This document shows positions 32,350 to 45,179 of a stretch of DNA of 64,000 nt, piece after piece. Positions within the stretch are counted from its first letter, which is position 1. Every line of letters begins with the position of its first letter. A program made the position numbers and the translations under genes. The notes below the pieces were generated by a model. It saw only the letters and a list, made by a program, of their open reading frames with translations. It did no database searches and was not told the DNA's origin. The stretch is from Phalacrocorax aristotelis. Its lineage: Eukaryota > Chordata > Aves > Suliformes > Phalacrocoracidae. The stretch spans positions 133,672,125 through 133,736,124 of the forward strand of contig NC_134276.1 of NCBI RefSeq assembly GCF_949628215.1, given 5' to 3'.

Positions 32350-33512
32350 AGTAACCTAGGTGTAAAACCAGGCCTGGATCCGACTGCGACGGGAAGGGGG
32401 CAAAACTGACCCTGGGGGTAAAACTGACCCTGAGGGTAAAAAGGAGACTGGATCCGCCCTGAGAAGTGTCTGGGGGTAAAACCCGGACCGGTCTCCCTTG
32501 AGAGTAGACAGGGGGTAAAACCCGGACCGTATCCTCCATAAGAATGGACTGGGGTAAAGCTTGGACCGGTTCTCCTCTGGGAATGGACTTGGGGTAAAAC
32601 CCGGAACGTCTCTGCCCTGGGAATGGATTGGGGGTAACACCGGGAGCGCATCCGTGCTGGGGGTACACCGCAGACTGCATCCACCCTAGGAATGGACTGG
32701 GGTAAATCCTGGACCGGTGCTCCTCTGGGAATGGACTGGGGGTAAATCCTGGACCGGATTTGCGCTAGGAAGGGACTGGGGGTAAAACCTGGACAGGATC
32801 CACCCTGGAAATGGACTGGGGGTAAAACCCGGACCGGATCTCCTTTGGGAATGGACTGGGGGTAAAACCCGGACCGGATCTCCTCTGGGAATGGATTGGG
32901 GGTAAAACCCGGACTGTATCCACCCTGGGAATGGCCTGTGGGTAAAACCTGGTATGGATCTCCCCTGGGAATGGACTGGGGGTAAAACGCAGAACATATC
33001 TGACCTGGGAATGGACTGCAGGTTCAACCTGGACCGGATCTGCCCTGGGAATGGACTGGCAGTAAATCTTGGACTGTCTCCGACTTCGGATAGGACTGGG
33101 GCTAAAATCCCGGACTGGATCTCCTCTGGGAATGGACTGGGGTTTACACCCGGTCTGCATTCACCCTTGGAATGGACTGTTGGTAAAACCCGGACCGGAT
33201 CTCCTCTGGGAATGGACTGGGGGTAAAACCTGGACCGTATCCACCCTGGGAATGGACTGTGGGTAAAACTTGGATTGGATCTGCCCTGGGAACGGAGTGG
33301 AGGTAAAACCCGGACCGTATCCACCCTGGGAATTGACTGTGGGTAAAACTTGGACTGGATCTGCCCTGGGAACGGAGTGGGGGTAAAACCCGGACGGGAT
33401 CCGTGCTAGGGGTAAACTGCAGACCGGATCCACTCGGATATGGGCTGGTGGTAATGCCCAGTGCAGACCCGGCCTTGGAATGGACTGGTGGTAAAACATA
33501 TACTGGATCCGC
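32350..33512 (-). repeat. 40-bp satellite, inverted orientation, leading block
   Basis: About 29 monomers reading GGGGGTAAAACCCGGACCGG then ATCTCCTCTGGGAATGGACT, the reverse complement of the 12.4-30.3 kb array. The left edge monomers are degenerate (CAAAACTGACCCTGGGGG). It leads directly into the first 802-bp core. Confidence 0.9.
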
Positions 33513-34314
33513 CCTCACCTCAGCCGTGGCTTCTTAATTTAGCGGGAGCGATGAAAATCATCAGGGACCGTGAGTCCGCTAATGCTGAGAGGGTGCCGAC
33601 GCTTTAGAGAAGAAAAACCATGCGGAGGACGGGCTGGAAAAGGACGTTACGCTAATCGCCAGATTGAAGCCGTGGTCCATGACGTACAAGCCGTAATCGC
33701 AGTTTTTGTTTCTCAGCACTAAAGCTGAAGCGTGACAAGGAAACTTCTTTGAGAAGCCTGGCAATTGCCATGCAGGAGAGTAAGGGCAGGGAGGAAGCGG
33801 TGGCGATGGACGTTGAGGACTTTGAATAGTTTCCATGGCTGGAACGTGTCTAGCACGTGAGCGCATCTGTTTGCGGCACCGTTGGGTATAGCAGGATACC
33901 TGAGAAGGGGAGGGCCGTAACGGCCGTGTGAGACAGCCATTCTGCCAGGAGCGCGGCGGTCGAGCAGTAGCTTAAAGCTCTGCTAGCCATCCTCTCCTTC
34001 TTGCTCCTTTCAGAGCGGGTGAGAAAAGGTTTAATGGCCTCTGTTTGAGACTGCTAGGAAGCCAGGCAACGCGGAGACAGAAGAGCAAATTTTGCTGGAA
34101 AAGGCTTGGCAAAGGACGTTGAGGGCAAAGCCTTGTCTGTTTGCCTTAGAAGGCCTCTGTGAATGAAAGAATTGCCTGTCCTCAAGGCTGGGCCAGTTTT
34201 GGCAACCAGTTCTACACCCTGTTGGGCCCGTTTCAAGGCAGGCTAGATGTTGGCTGATATAAAGGCCTGCCAAGGGACTTAGAGGCCAATCAGAAGAAGA
34301 AAAGGGAATTCAAC
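33513..34314. repeat. Core 1 (reference copy)
   Basis: Starts CCTCACCTCAGCCGTGGCTT, ends GAAAAGGGAATTCAAC. Plus-strand contents in order: an ATG-started frame (33551) broken at GCTGAGAGG; a TTTTTGTTTCTCAG acceptor-like tract (ends 33716); an open frame to TAG at 33827 containing MQESKGREEAVAMDVEDFE; a second pyrimidine tract with CCTTTCAG (34000-34013); the near-invariant 34031-34273 segment; TATAAAG (about 34258) and CCAATCAG (about 34287). No member of this family is known to me. Both strands carry short open frames. Confidence 0.9.
34031..34273 (-). other. Near-invariant 243-bp core segment with 80-codon open frame
   Basis: The minus frame translates identically in all 20 complete cores (AGLYISQHLACLETGPTGCR...). 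Its first codon is TTG, the frame is also open upstream, and no ATG is present, so a protein is doubtful. I found only two variable positions across copies: TGTTTGAG/TGTTCGAG, and one AACGCAGAG in core 16. Both are silent in this frame. An RNA or DNA-level role, or recent homogenisation, would explain it equally well. Confidence 0.4.
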
Positions 34315-35387
34315 TGCAGACCGGATCAACCTTGGGAATGGACTGGGGTAAAAGCCGGGCTGGATCCAACCTGGGAGTGGACTGCAGGTAAAACCCGGAC
34401 AGGAACTCCTCTGTGATTGGACTGCCGGTAAAACCCAGACCGGATCTCCTTTGGGAATGGACTGTGGGTAAAAGCCGGACCGGATCTCCTCTGGGAATTG
34501 ACGGCAGGTAAAACCTGGACCGGATCTCCTTTGGGAATGGACTGTGGGTAAAACCCGGACCGGATCTCCTCTGGGAATGGGCTGTGGGTAAAACTTGGAC
34601 AGGATCTGCCCTGGGAGTGGACTGCGGGTAAAACCCGGACAGGATCTCCTTTGGGAATGGGTTGGCGGTAAAACCCGGACCGGGTCTCCTCTGGGAATGG
34701 ATTGGGGGTAAAACCCGGACTGTATCCACCCTGGGAATGGCCTGTGGGTAAAACCTGGTATGGATCTCCCCTGGGAATGGACTGGGGGTAAAACGCAGAA
34801 CATATCTGACCTGGGAATGGACTGCAGGTTCAACCTGGACCGGATCTGCCCTGGGAATGGACTGGCAGTAAATCTTGGACTGTCTCCGACTTCGGATAGG
34901 ACTGGGGCTAAAATCCCGGACTGGATCTCCTCTGGGAATGGACTGGGGTTTACACCCGGTCTGCATTCACCCTTGGAATGGACTGCGGGTAAAACCCGGA
35001 TGGGATCCGTGCTGGAGGTAAACTGCAGACCGGATCTCCTTTGGGAAAGGACTGTTGGTAAAACCCGGACCGGATCTCCTCTGGGAATGGACTGGGGGTA
35101 AAACCTGGACCGTATCCACCCTGGGAATGGACTGTGGGTAAAACTTGGATTGGATCTGCCCTGGGAACGGAGTGGAGGTAAAACCCGGACCGTATCCACC
35201 CTGGGAATTGACTGTGGGTAAAACTTGGACTGGGTCTGCCCTGGGAACGGAGTGGGGGTAAAACCCGGACAGGATCCGTGCTAGGGGTAAACTGCAGAGC
35301 GGATCCACTCGGTTATGGGCTGGTGGTAATGCCCAGTGCAGACCCGGCCTTGGAATGGACTGGTGGTAAAACATATACTGGATCCGC
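34315..35387 (-). repeat. Type A spacer, 1073 bp
   Basis: About 27 inverted monomers. The same 1073-bp spacer, nearly base for base, follows cores 10, 11 and 12. It contains non-standard monomers such as GACTGCAGGTTCAACC and CTCCGACTTCGGATAGGACT that mark it. Confidence 0.9.
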
Positions 35388-36189
35388 CCTCACCTCAGCC
35401 GTGGCTCCTTAATTTAGCGGGAGCGATGAAAATCATCAGGGACCGTGAGTCCGCTAATGCTGAGAGGGTGCCGACGCTTTAGAGAAGAAAAACCATGCGG
35501 AGGACGGGCTGGAAAAGGACGTTACGCTAATCGCCAGATTGAAGCCGTGGTCCATGACGTACAAGCCGTAATCGCAGTTTTTGTTTCTCAGCACTAAAGC
35601 TGAAGCGTGACAAAGAAACTTCTTTGAGAAGCCTGGCAATTGCCATGCAGGAGAGTAAGGGCAGGGAGGAAGCGGTGGCGATGGACGTTGAGGACTTTGA
35701 ATAGTTTCCATGGCTGGAACGTGTCTAGCACGTGAGCGCATCTGTTTGCGGCACCGTTGGGTATATCAGGATACCTGAGAAGGGGAGGGCCGTAACGGCC
35801 GTGTGAGACAGCCATTCTGCCAGGAGCGCGGCGGTCGAGCAGTAGCTTAAAGCTCTGCTAGCCATCCTCTCCTTCTTGCTCCTTTCAGAGCGGGTGAGAA
35901 AAGGTTTAATGGCCTCTGTTTGAGACTGCTAGGAAGCCAGGCAACGCGGAGACAGAAGAGCAAATTTTGCTGGAAAAGGCTTGGCAAAGGACGTTGAGGG
36001 CAAAGCCTTGTCTGTTTGCCTTAGAAGGCCTCTGTGAATGAAAGAATTGCCTGTCCTCAAGGCTGGGCCAGTTTTGGCAACCAGTTCTACACCCTGTTGG
36101 GCCCGTTTCAAGGCAGGCTAGATGTTGGCTGATATAAAGGCCTGCCAAGGGACTTAGAGGCCAATCAGAAGAAGAAAAGGGAATTCAAC
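35388..36189. repeat. Core 2
   Basis: TTTGAATAG variant, GCTGAGAGG form, type A end. Private difference GTATATCAGG for GTATAGCAGG. Confidence 0.95.
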
Positions 36190-36672
36190 TGCAGACCGGA
36201 TCAACCTTGGGAATGGACTGGGGTAAAAGCCGGGCTGGATCCGACCTGGGACTGGACTGCGGGTAAAACCCGGACAGGATCTCCTCTGGGAATGGACTGT
36301 GGGTAAAACCCAGACAGGATCTCCTCTGGGAATGGACTGGGGGTAAAACCCAGACCAGATCTCATCTGGGAATGGATTGGGGGTAGAACCCGGACCGTAT
36401 CCACCCTGGGAATGGACTGTGGGTAAAACTTGGATTGGATCTGCCCTGGCAACGGAGTGGGGGTAAAACCCGGACCGTATCCACTCTGGGAATAGACTGT
36501 GGGTAAAACTTGGACTGGGTCTGCCCTGAGAATGGATTGGGGGTAAAACCCGGACGGGATCCGTGCTAGGGGTAAACTGCAGAGCGGATCCACTCGGAGA
36601 TGGACTGGTGGGAATGCCCAGTGCGGACCCGGCCTTGGAATGGACTGGTGGTAAAACATACACTGGATCCGC

Positions 36673-37474
36673 CCTCACCTCAGCCGTGGCTTCTTAATTT
36701 AGCGGGAGCGATGAAAAGCGTCAGGGACCGTGAGTCCGCTAATGCTGAGAGGGTGCCGACGCTTTAGAGAAGAAAAACCATGCGGAGGACGGGCTGGAAA
36801 AGGACGTTACGCTAATCACCAGATTGAAGCCGTGGTCCATGACGTACAAGCCGTAATCGCAGTTTTTGTTTCTCAGCACTAAAGCTGAAGCGTGACAAGG
36901 AAACTTCTTTGAGAAGCCTGGCAATTGCCATGCAGGAGAGTAAGGGCAGGGAGGAAGCGGTGGCGATGGACGTTGAGGACTTTGAATACTTTCCATGGCT
37001 GGAACGTGTCTAGCACGTGAGCGCATCTGTTTGCGGCGCCGTTGGGTATAGCAGGATACCTGAGAAGGGGAGGGCCGTAATGGCCATGTGAGACAGCCAT
37101 TCTGCCAGGAGCGCGGCAGTCGAGCAGTAGCTTAAAACTCTGCTAGCCATCCTCTCCTTCTTGCTCCTTTCAGAGCGGGTGAGAAAAGGTTTAATGGCCT
37201 CTGTTTGAGACTGCTAGGAAGCCAGGCAACGCGGAGACAGAAGAGCAAATTTTGCTGGAAAAGGCTTGGCAAAGGACGTTGAGGGCAAAGCCTTGTCTGT
37301 TTGCCTTAGAAGGCCTCTGTGAATGAAAGAATTGCCTGTCCTCAAGGCTGGGCCAGTTTTGGCAACCAGTTCTACACCCTGTTGGGCCCGTTTCAAGGCA
37401 GGCTAGATGTTGGCTGATATAAAGGCCTGCCAAGGGACTTAGAGGCCAATCAGAAGAAGAAAAGGGAATTCAAC
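36673..37474. repeat. Core 3
   Basis: TTTGAATAC instead of TTTGAATAG, which extends the plus-strand frame to a later TAG. AAAAGCGTC start, type A end. Followed by a 403-bp spacer of ten monomers. Confidence 0.95.
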
Positions 37475-37877
37475 TGCAGACCGGATCAACCTTGGGAATG
37501 GACTGGGGTAAAAGCCAGGCTGGATGCGACCTGGGAGTGGACTGCGGGTAAAACCCGGACAGGATCTCCTTTGGCAATGGGCTGGCGGTAAAACCCGGAC
37601 AGGATCTCCTCTGGGAATGGACTGTGGGTAAAACCCGGACCGGATCTCCTCTGGGAATGGATTGGGGGTAAAACCCGGACCGTATCCACCCTGGGAATGG
37701 ACTGTGGGTAAAACTTGGACTGGATCTGCCCTGGGAACGGAGTGGGGGTAAAACCCGGACGGGATCCGTGCTAGGGGTAAACTGCAGAGCGGATCCACTC
37801 AGAGATGGACTGCTGGGAATGCCCAGTGCGGACCCGGCCTTGGAATGGACTGGTGGTAAAACATATACTGGATCCAC

Positions 37878-38679
37878 CCTCACCTCAGCCGTGGCTTCTT
37901 AATTTAGCGGGAGCGATGAAAATCATCAGGGACCGTGAGTCCGCTAATGCTGAGAGGGTGCCGACGCTTTAGAGAAGAAAAACCATGCGGAGGACGGGCT
38001 GGAAAAGGACGTTACGCTAATCGCCAGATTGAAGCCGTGGTCCATGACGTACAAGCCGTAATCGCAGTTTTTGTTTCTCAGCACTAAAGCTGAAGCGTGA
38101 CAAGGAAACTTCTTTGAGAAGCCTGGCAATTGCCATGCAGGAGAGTAAGGGCAGGGAGGAAGCGGTGGCGATGGACGTTGAGGACTTCGAATACTTTCCA
38201 TGGCTGGAACGTGTCTAGCACGTGAGCGCATCTGTTTGCGGCACCGTTGGGTATAGCAGGATACCTGAGAAGGGGAGGGCCGTAACGGCCGTGTGAGACA
38301 GCCATTCTGCCAGGAGCGCGGCAGTCGAGCAGTAGCTTAAAACTCTGCTAGCCATCCTCTCCTTCTTGCTCCTTTCAGAGCGGGTGAGAAAAGGTTTAAT
38401 GGCCTCTGTTTGAGACTGCTAGGAAGCCAGGCAACGCGGAGACAGAAGAGCAAATTTTGCTGGAAAAGGCTTGGCAAAGGACGTTGAGGGCAAAGCCTTG
38501 TCTGTTTGCCTTAGAAGGCCTCTGTGAATGAAAGAATTGCCTGTCCTCAAGGCTGGGCCAGTTTTGGCAACCAGTTCTACACCCTGTTGGGCCCGTTTCA
38601 AGGCAGGCTAGATGTTGGCTGATATAAAGGCCTGCCAAGGGACTTAGAGGCCAATCAGAAGAAGAAAAGGGAATTCAAC
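37878..38679. repeat. Core 4
   Basis: TTCGAATAC variant, AAAATCATC start, type A end, 403-bp spacer after it. Confidence 0.95.
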
Positions 38680-39082
38680 TGCAGACCGGATCAACCTTGG
38701 GAATGGACTGGGGTAAAAGCCGGGCTGGATGCGACCTGGGAGTGGACTGCGGGTAAAACCCGGACAGGATCTCCTTTGGCAATGGGCTGGCGGTAAAACC
38801 CGGACAGGATCTCCTCTGGGAATGGACTGTGGGTAAAACCCGGACCGGATCTCCTCTGGGAATGGATTGGGGGTAAAACCCGGACCGTATCCACCCTGGG
38901 AATGGACTGTGGGTAAAACTTGGACTGGATCTGCCCTGGGAACGGAGTGGGGGTAAAACCCGGACGGGATCCGTGCTAGGGGTAAACTGCAGAGCGGATC
39001 CACTCGGAGGTGGACTGGTGGTAATGGCCAGTGCGGATCCGGCCTTGGAATGGACTGGTGGTAAAACATATACTGGGTCCGC

Positions 39083-39884
39083 CCTCACCTCAGCCGTGGC
39101 TTCTTAATTTAGCGGGAGCGATGAAAAGCGTCAGGGACCGTGAGTCCGCTAATGCTGAGAGGGTGCCGATGCTTTAGAGGAGAAAAAGCATGCGGAGGTC
39201 GGGCTGGAAAAGGACGTTACGCTAATCACCAGATTGAAGCCGTGGTCCATGACGTACAAGCCGTAATCGCAGTTTTTGTTTCTCAGCACTAAAGCTGAAG
39301 CGTGACAAGGAAACTTCTTTGAGAAGCCTGGCAATTGCCATGCAGGAGAGTAAGGGCAGGGAGGAAGCGGTGGCGATGGACGTTGAGGACTTCCAATACT
39401 TTTCATGGCTGGGACGTGTCTAGCACGTGAGCGCATCTGTTCGCAGCACCGTTGGGTATAGCAGGATACCTGAGAAGAGGAGGGCCGTAATGGCCGTGTG
39501 AGACAGCCATTTTGACAGGAGCGCGGCGGTCGACCAGTAGCTTAAAACTCTGCTAGCCATCCTCTCCTTCTTGCTCCTTTCAGAGCGGGTGAGAAAAGGT
39601 TTAATGGCCTCTGTTTGAGACTGCTAGGAAGCCAGGCAACGCGGAGACAGAAGAGCAAATTTTGCTGGAAAAGGCTTGGCAAAGGACGTTGAGGGCAAAG
39701 CCTTGTCTGTTTGCCTTAGAAGGCCTCTGTGAATGAAAGAATTGCCTGTCCTCAAGGCTGGGCCAGTTTTGGCAACCAGTTCTACACCCTGTTGGGCCCG
39801 TTTCAAGGCAGGCTAGATGTTGGCTGATATAAAGGCCTGCCAAGGGACTTAGAGGCCAATCAGAAGAAGAAAAGGGAATTCAAC
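39083..39884. repeat. Core 5
   Basis: TTCCAATAC variant, TTTTGACAGG for TTCTGCCAGG. First core with a type B end. Confidence 0.95.
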
Positions 39885-40633
39885 GGTTATCCGGTCCGGG
39901 TTTTACCCCAGTCCATTTCCAGGGTGGATCCTGTCCAATATATACCACCGCTTCATTTCCAGGGCAGATCCTGTCAGGGTTTAGTGGACTGGGAGTAAAA
40001 CCAGGGCGGGATCCACCTGGGGAATTCACTGGGGGTAAAACCTTGACTGCATCTGCCCTGGGATTGGACTGGGGGTAAAACCCGGAACGGATCTGCCCTG
40101 GGAATGGACTGGGGGTAAAACCCAGAACGGATCTGACCTGGGAATGGACTGCAGGTTCAACCTGGACCGGATCTGCCCTGGGAATGGACTGGCAGTAAAT
40201 CTTGAACTGTCTCCGACGTCGGATAGGACTGGGGCTAAAATCCCGGACTGGATCTCCTCTGGGGATGGACTGGGGTTTACACCCGGTCTGCATCCACCCT
40301 TGGAATGGACTGGGGGTAAAACCCGGATGGGATCCGTGCTGGGGGTAAACTGCAGACCGGATCAACCTTGGGAATGGACTGGGGTAAAAGCCGGGCTGGA
40401 TCCGACCTGGGAGTAGACTGCAGGTAAAACCCGGACAGGATCTCCTCTGGGAATGGATTGGGGTTAAAACTTGGACTGGATCTGCCCTGGGAACGGAGTG
40501 GGGGTAAAACCCGGACGGGATCCGTGCTAGGGGTAAACTGCAGAGCGGATCCACTCGGAGGTGGACTGGTGGTAATGGCCAGTGCGGATCCGGCCTTGGA
40601 ATGGACTGGTGGTAAAACATATACTGGGTCCGC
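39885..40633. repeat. Type B spacer, 749 bp, contains an orientation flip
   Basis: 39885-39990 is satellite in the orientation of the 12.4-30.3 kb array (CCGGTCCGGGTTTTACCCC, TCCATTTCCAGGG). At about 39990 it switches to the inverted orientation (GTGGACTGGGAGTAAAACC). Three consecutive spacers (after cores 5, 6 and 7) are of this type and length. Confidence 0.9.
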
Positions 40634-41435
40634 CCTCACCTCAGCCGTGGCTTCTTAATTTGGTGGGAGCGATGAAAAGCGTCAGGGACCATGAGTCTGC
40701 TAATGCTGAGAGGGTGCCGACGCTTTAGAGGAGAAAAAGCTTGCGGAGGACGGGCTGGAAAAGGACGTTACGCTAATCGCCAGATTGAAGCCGTGGTCCA
40801 TGACGTACAAGCCGTAATCGCAGTTTTTGTTTCTCAGCACTAAAGCTGAAGCGTGACAAGGAAACTTCTTTGAGAAGCCTGGCAATTGCGATGCAGGAGA
40901 GTAAGGGCAGGGAGGAAGCGGTGGCGATGGACGTTGAGGACTTCAAATACTTTTCATGGCTGGAACGTGTCTAGCACGTGAGCGCATCTGTTCGCAGCAC
41001 CGTTGGGTATAGCAGGATACCTGAGAAGAGGAGGGCCGTAATGGCCGTGTGAGACAGCCATTTTGCCAGGAGCGCGGCGGTCGACCAGTAGCTTAAAGCT
41101 CTGCTAGCCATCCTCTCCTTCTTGCTCCTTTCAGAGCGGGTGATAAAAAATTTAATGGCCTCTGTTCGAGACTGCTAGGAAGCCAGGCAACGCGGAGACA
41201 GAAGAGCAAATTTTGCTGGAAAAGGCTTGGCAAAGGACGTTGAGGGCAAAGCCTTGTCTGTTTGCCTTAGAAGGCCTCTGTGAATGAAAGAATTGCCTGT
41301 CCTCAAGGCTGGGCCAGTTTTGGCAACCAGTTCTACACCCTGTTGGGCCCGTTTCAAGGCAGGCTAGATGTTGGCTGATATAAAGGCCTGCCAAGGGACT
41401 TAGAGGCCAATCAGAAGAAGAAAAGGGAATTCAAC
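40634..41435. repeat. Core 6
   Basis: TTCAAATAC variant, GGTGGGAGC start, GATAAAAAATTTAATGG in place of GAGAAAAGGTTTAATGG, and TGTTCGAG in the invariant segment. Confidence 0.95.
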
Positions 41436-42184
41436 GGTTGTCCGGTCCGGGTTTTACCCCAGTCCATTTCCAGGGTGGATCCTGTCCAATATATACCACC
41501 GCTTCATTTCCAGGGCAGATCCTGTCAGGGTTTAGTGGACTGGGAGTAAAACCAGGGCGGTATCCACCTGGGGAATTCACTGGGGGTAAAACCTTGACTG
41601 CATCTGCCCTGGGATTGGACTGGGGGTAAAACCCGGACCGGATCTGCCCTGGGAATGGACTGGGGGTAAAACCCAGAACGGATCTGACCTGGGAATGGAC
41701 TGCAGGTTCAACCTGGACCGGATCTGCCCTGGGAATGGACTGGCAGTAAATCTTGGACTGTCCCCGACCTCGGATAGGACTGGGGCTAAAATCCCGGACT
41801 GGATCTCCTCTGGGGATGGACTGGGGTTTACACCCGGTCTGCATCCACCCTTGGAATGGACTGGGGGTAAAACCCGGATGGGATCCGTGCTGGGGGTAAA
41901 CTGCAGACCGGATCAACCTTGGGAATGGACTGGGGTAAAAGCCGGGCTGGATCCGACCTGGGAGTAGACTGCAGGTAAAACCCGGGCAGGATCTCCTCTG
42001 GGAATGGATTGGGGTTAAAACTTGGACTGGATCTGCCCTGGGAACGGAGTGGGGGTAAAACCCGGACGGGATCCGTGCTAGGGGTAAACTGCAGAGCGGA
42101 TCCACTCGGAGGTGGACTGGTGGTAATGGCCAGTGCGGATCCGGCCTTGGAATGGACTGGTGGTAAAACATATACTGGGTCCGC

Positions 42185-42986
42185 CCTCACCTCAGCCGTG
42201 GCTTCTTAATTTAGCGGGAGCGATGAAAAGCGTCAGGGACCGTGAGTCCGCTAATGCTGAGAGGGTGCCGACGCTTTAGAGGAGAAAAAGCATGCGGAGG
42301 TCGGGCTGGAAAAGGACGTTACGCTAATCACCAGATTGAAGCCGTGGTCCATGACGTACAAGCCGTAATCGCAGTTTTTGTTTCTCAGCACTAAAGCTGA
42401 AGCGTGACAAGGAAACTTCTTTGAGAAGCCTGGCAATTGCGATGCAGGAGAGTAAGGGCAGGGAGGAAGCGGTGGCGATGGACGTTGAGGACTTCCAATA
42501 CTTTTCATGGCTGGGACGTGTCTAGCACGTGAGCGCATCTGTTCGCAGCACCGTTGGGTATAGCAGGATACCTGAGAAGAGGAGGGCCGTAATGGCCGTG
42601 TGAGACAGCCATTTTGACAGGAGCGCGGCGGTCGACCAGTAGCTTAAAACTCTGCTAGCCATCCTCTCCTTCTTGCTCCTTTCAGAGCGGGTGAGAAAAG
42701 GTTTAATGGCCTCTGTTTGAGACTGCTAGGAAGCCAGGCAACGCGGAGACAGAAGAGCAAATTTTGCTGGAAAAGGCTTGGCAAAGGACGTTGAGGGCAA
42801 AGCCTTGTCTGTTTGCCTTAGAAGGCCTCTGTGAATGAAAGAATTGCCTGTCCTCAAGGCTGGGCCAGTTTTGGCAACCAGTTCTACACCCTGTTGGGCC
42901 CGTTTCAAGGCAGGCTAGATGTTGGCTGATATAAAGGCCTGCCAAGGGACTTAGAGGCCAATCAGAAGAAGAAAAGGGAATTCAAC
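42185..42986. repeat. Core 7
   Basis: Close to core 5 (TTCCAATAC, TTTTGACAGG), type B end. Confidence 0.95.
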
Positions 42987-43735
42987 GGTTATCCGGTCCG
43001 GGTTTTACCCCAGTCCATTTCCAGGGTGGATCCTGTCCAATATATACCACCGCTTCATTTCCAGGGCAGATCCTGTCAGGGTTTAGTGGACTGGGAGTAA
43101 AACCAGGGCGGGATCCACCTGGGGAATTCACTGGGGGTAAACCCTTGACTGCATCTGCCCTGGGGTAGGACTGGGGGTAAAACCCGGACCGGATCTGCCC
43201 TGGGAATGGACTGGGGGTAAAACCCGGAACGGATCTGACCTGGGAATGGACTGGGGGTAAAACCCAGAACGGATCTGCCCTGGGAATGGACTGGCAGTAA
43301 ATCTTGGACTGTCTCCGACGTCGGATAGGACTGGGGCTAAAATCCCGGACTGGATCTCCTCTGGGGATGGACTAGGGTTTACACCCGCTCTGCATCCACC
43401 CTTGGAATGGACTGGGGGTAAAACCCGGATGGGATCCGTGCTGGGGGTAAACTGCAGACCGGATCAACCTTGGGAATGGACTGGGGTAAAAGCCGGGCTG
43501 GATCCGACCTGGGAGTAGACTGCAGGTAAAACCCGGACAGGATCTCCTCTGGGAATGGATTGGGGTTAAAACTTGGACTGGATCTGCCCTGGGAACGGAG
43601 TGGGGGTAAAACCCGGACGGGATCCGTGCTAGGGGTAAACTGCAGAGCGGATCCACTCGGAGGTGGACTGGTGGTAATGGCCAGTGCGGATCCGGCCTTG
43701 GAATGGACTGGTGGTAAAGCATATACTGGATCCGC

Positions 43736-44538
43736 CCTCACCTCAGCCGTGGCTTCTTAATTTGGTGGGAGCGATGAAAAGCGTCAGGGACCGTGAGTCC
43801 GCTAATGCTAGAGAGGGTGCCGACGCTTTAGAGAAGAAAAACCATGCGGAGGACGGGCTGGAAAAGAACGTTACGCTAATTGCCAGATTGAAGCCGTGGT
43901 CCATGACGTACAAGCCGTAATCGCAGTTTTTGTTTCTCAGCACTAAAGCTGAAGCGTGACAAGGAAACTTCTTTGAGAAGCCTGGCAATTGCCATGCAGG
44001 AGAGTAAGGGCAGGGAGGAAGCGGTGGCGATGGACGTTGAGGACTTCCAATACTTTTCATGGCTGGGACGTGTCTAGCACGTGAGCGCATCTGTTTGCAG
44101 CACCGTTGGGTATAGCAGGATACCTGAGAAGAGGAGGGCCGTAATGGCCGTGTGAGACAGCCATTTTGCCAGGAGCGCGGCGGTCGACCAGTAGCTTAAA
44201 GCTCTGCTAGCCATCCTCTCCTTCTTGCTCCTTTCAGAGCGGGTGATAAAAAATTTAATGGCCTCTGTTTGAGACTGCTAGGAAGCCAGGCAACGCGGAG
44301 ACAGAAGAGCAAATTTTGCTGGAAAAGGCTTGGCAAAGGACGTTGAGGGCAAAGCCTTGTCTGTTTGCCTTAGAAGGCCTCTGTGAATGAAAGAATTGCC
44401 TGTCCTCAAGGCTGGGCCAGTTTTGGCAACCAGTTCTACACCCTGTTGGGCCCGTTTCAAGGCAGGCTAGATGTTGGCTGATATAAAGGCCTGCCAAGGG
44501 ACTTAGAGGCCAATCAGAAGAAGAAAAGGGAATTCAAC
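43736..44538. repeat. Core 8
   Basis: One base longer: GCTAGAGAGG in place of GCTGAGAGG. This opens a plus-strand frame of 48 codons from the ATG (RESANAREGADALEKK). TTCCAATAC variant, type B end. Confidence 0.95.
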
Positions 44539-45179
44539 GGTTATCCGGTCTGGGTTTTACCCCAGTCCATTTCCAGGGTGGATCCTGTCCAATATATACC
44601 ACCGCTTCATTTCCAGGGCAGATCCTGTCAGGGTTTAGTGGACTGGAGGTAAAACCAGGGCGGGATCCACCTGGGGAATTCACTGGGGGTAAACCCTTGA
44701 CTGCATCTGCCCTGGGGTAGGACTGGGGGTAAAACCCGGACCGGATCTGCCCTGGGAATGGACTGGGGGTAAAACCCAGAACGGATCTGACCTGGGAATG
44801 GACTGCAAGTTCAACCTGGACCGGATCTGCCCTGGGAATGGACTGGCAGTAAATCTTGGACTGTCCCCGACCTCGGATAGGACTGGGGCTAAAATCCCGG
44901 ACTGGATCTCCTCTGGGAATGGACTGTGGGTAAAACCCGGACCGGATCTCCTCTGGGAATGGATTGGGGGTAAAACCCGGACCGTATCCACCCTGGGAAT
45001 GGACTGTGGGTAAAACTTAAACTGGATCTGCCCTGGGAATGGACTGGGGGTAAAACCCGGACGGGATCCGTGCTAGGGGTAAACTGCAGAGCGGATCCAC
45101 TCGGAGGTGGACTGGTGGGAATGCCCAGTGCGGATCCGGCCTTGGAATGGACTGGTGGTAAAACATATACTGGATCCTC

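Noticed and set aside
33579-33866. Minus-strand 95-codon frame in most cores as a gene
   Set aside because: It overlaps the more coding-like plus frame, varies freely between copies and is shortened in several.
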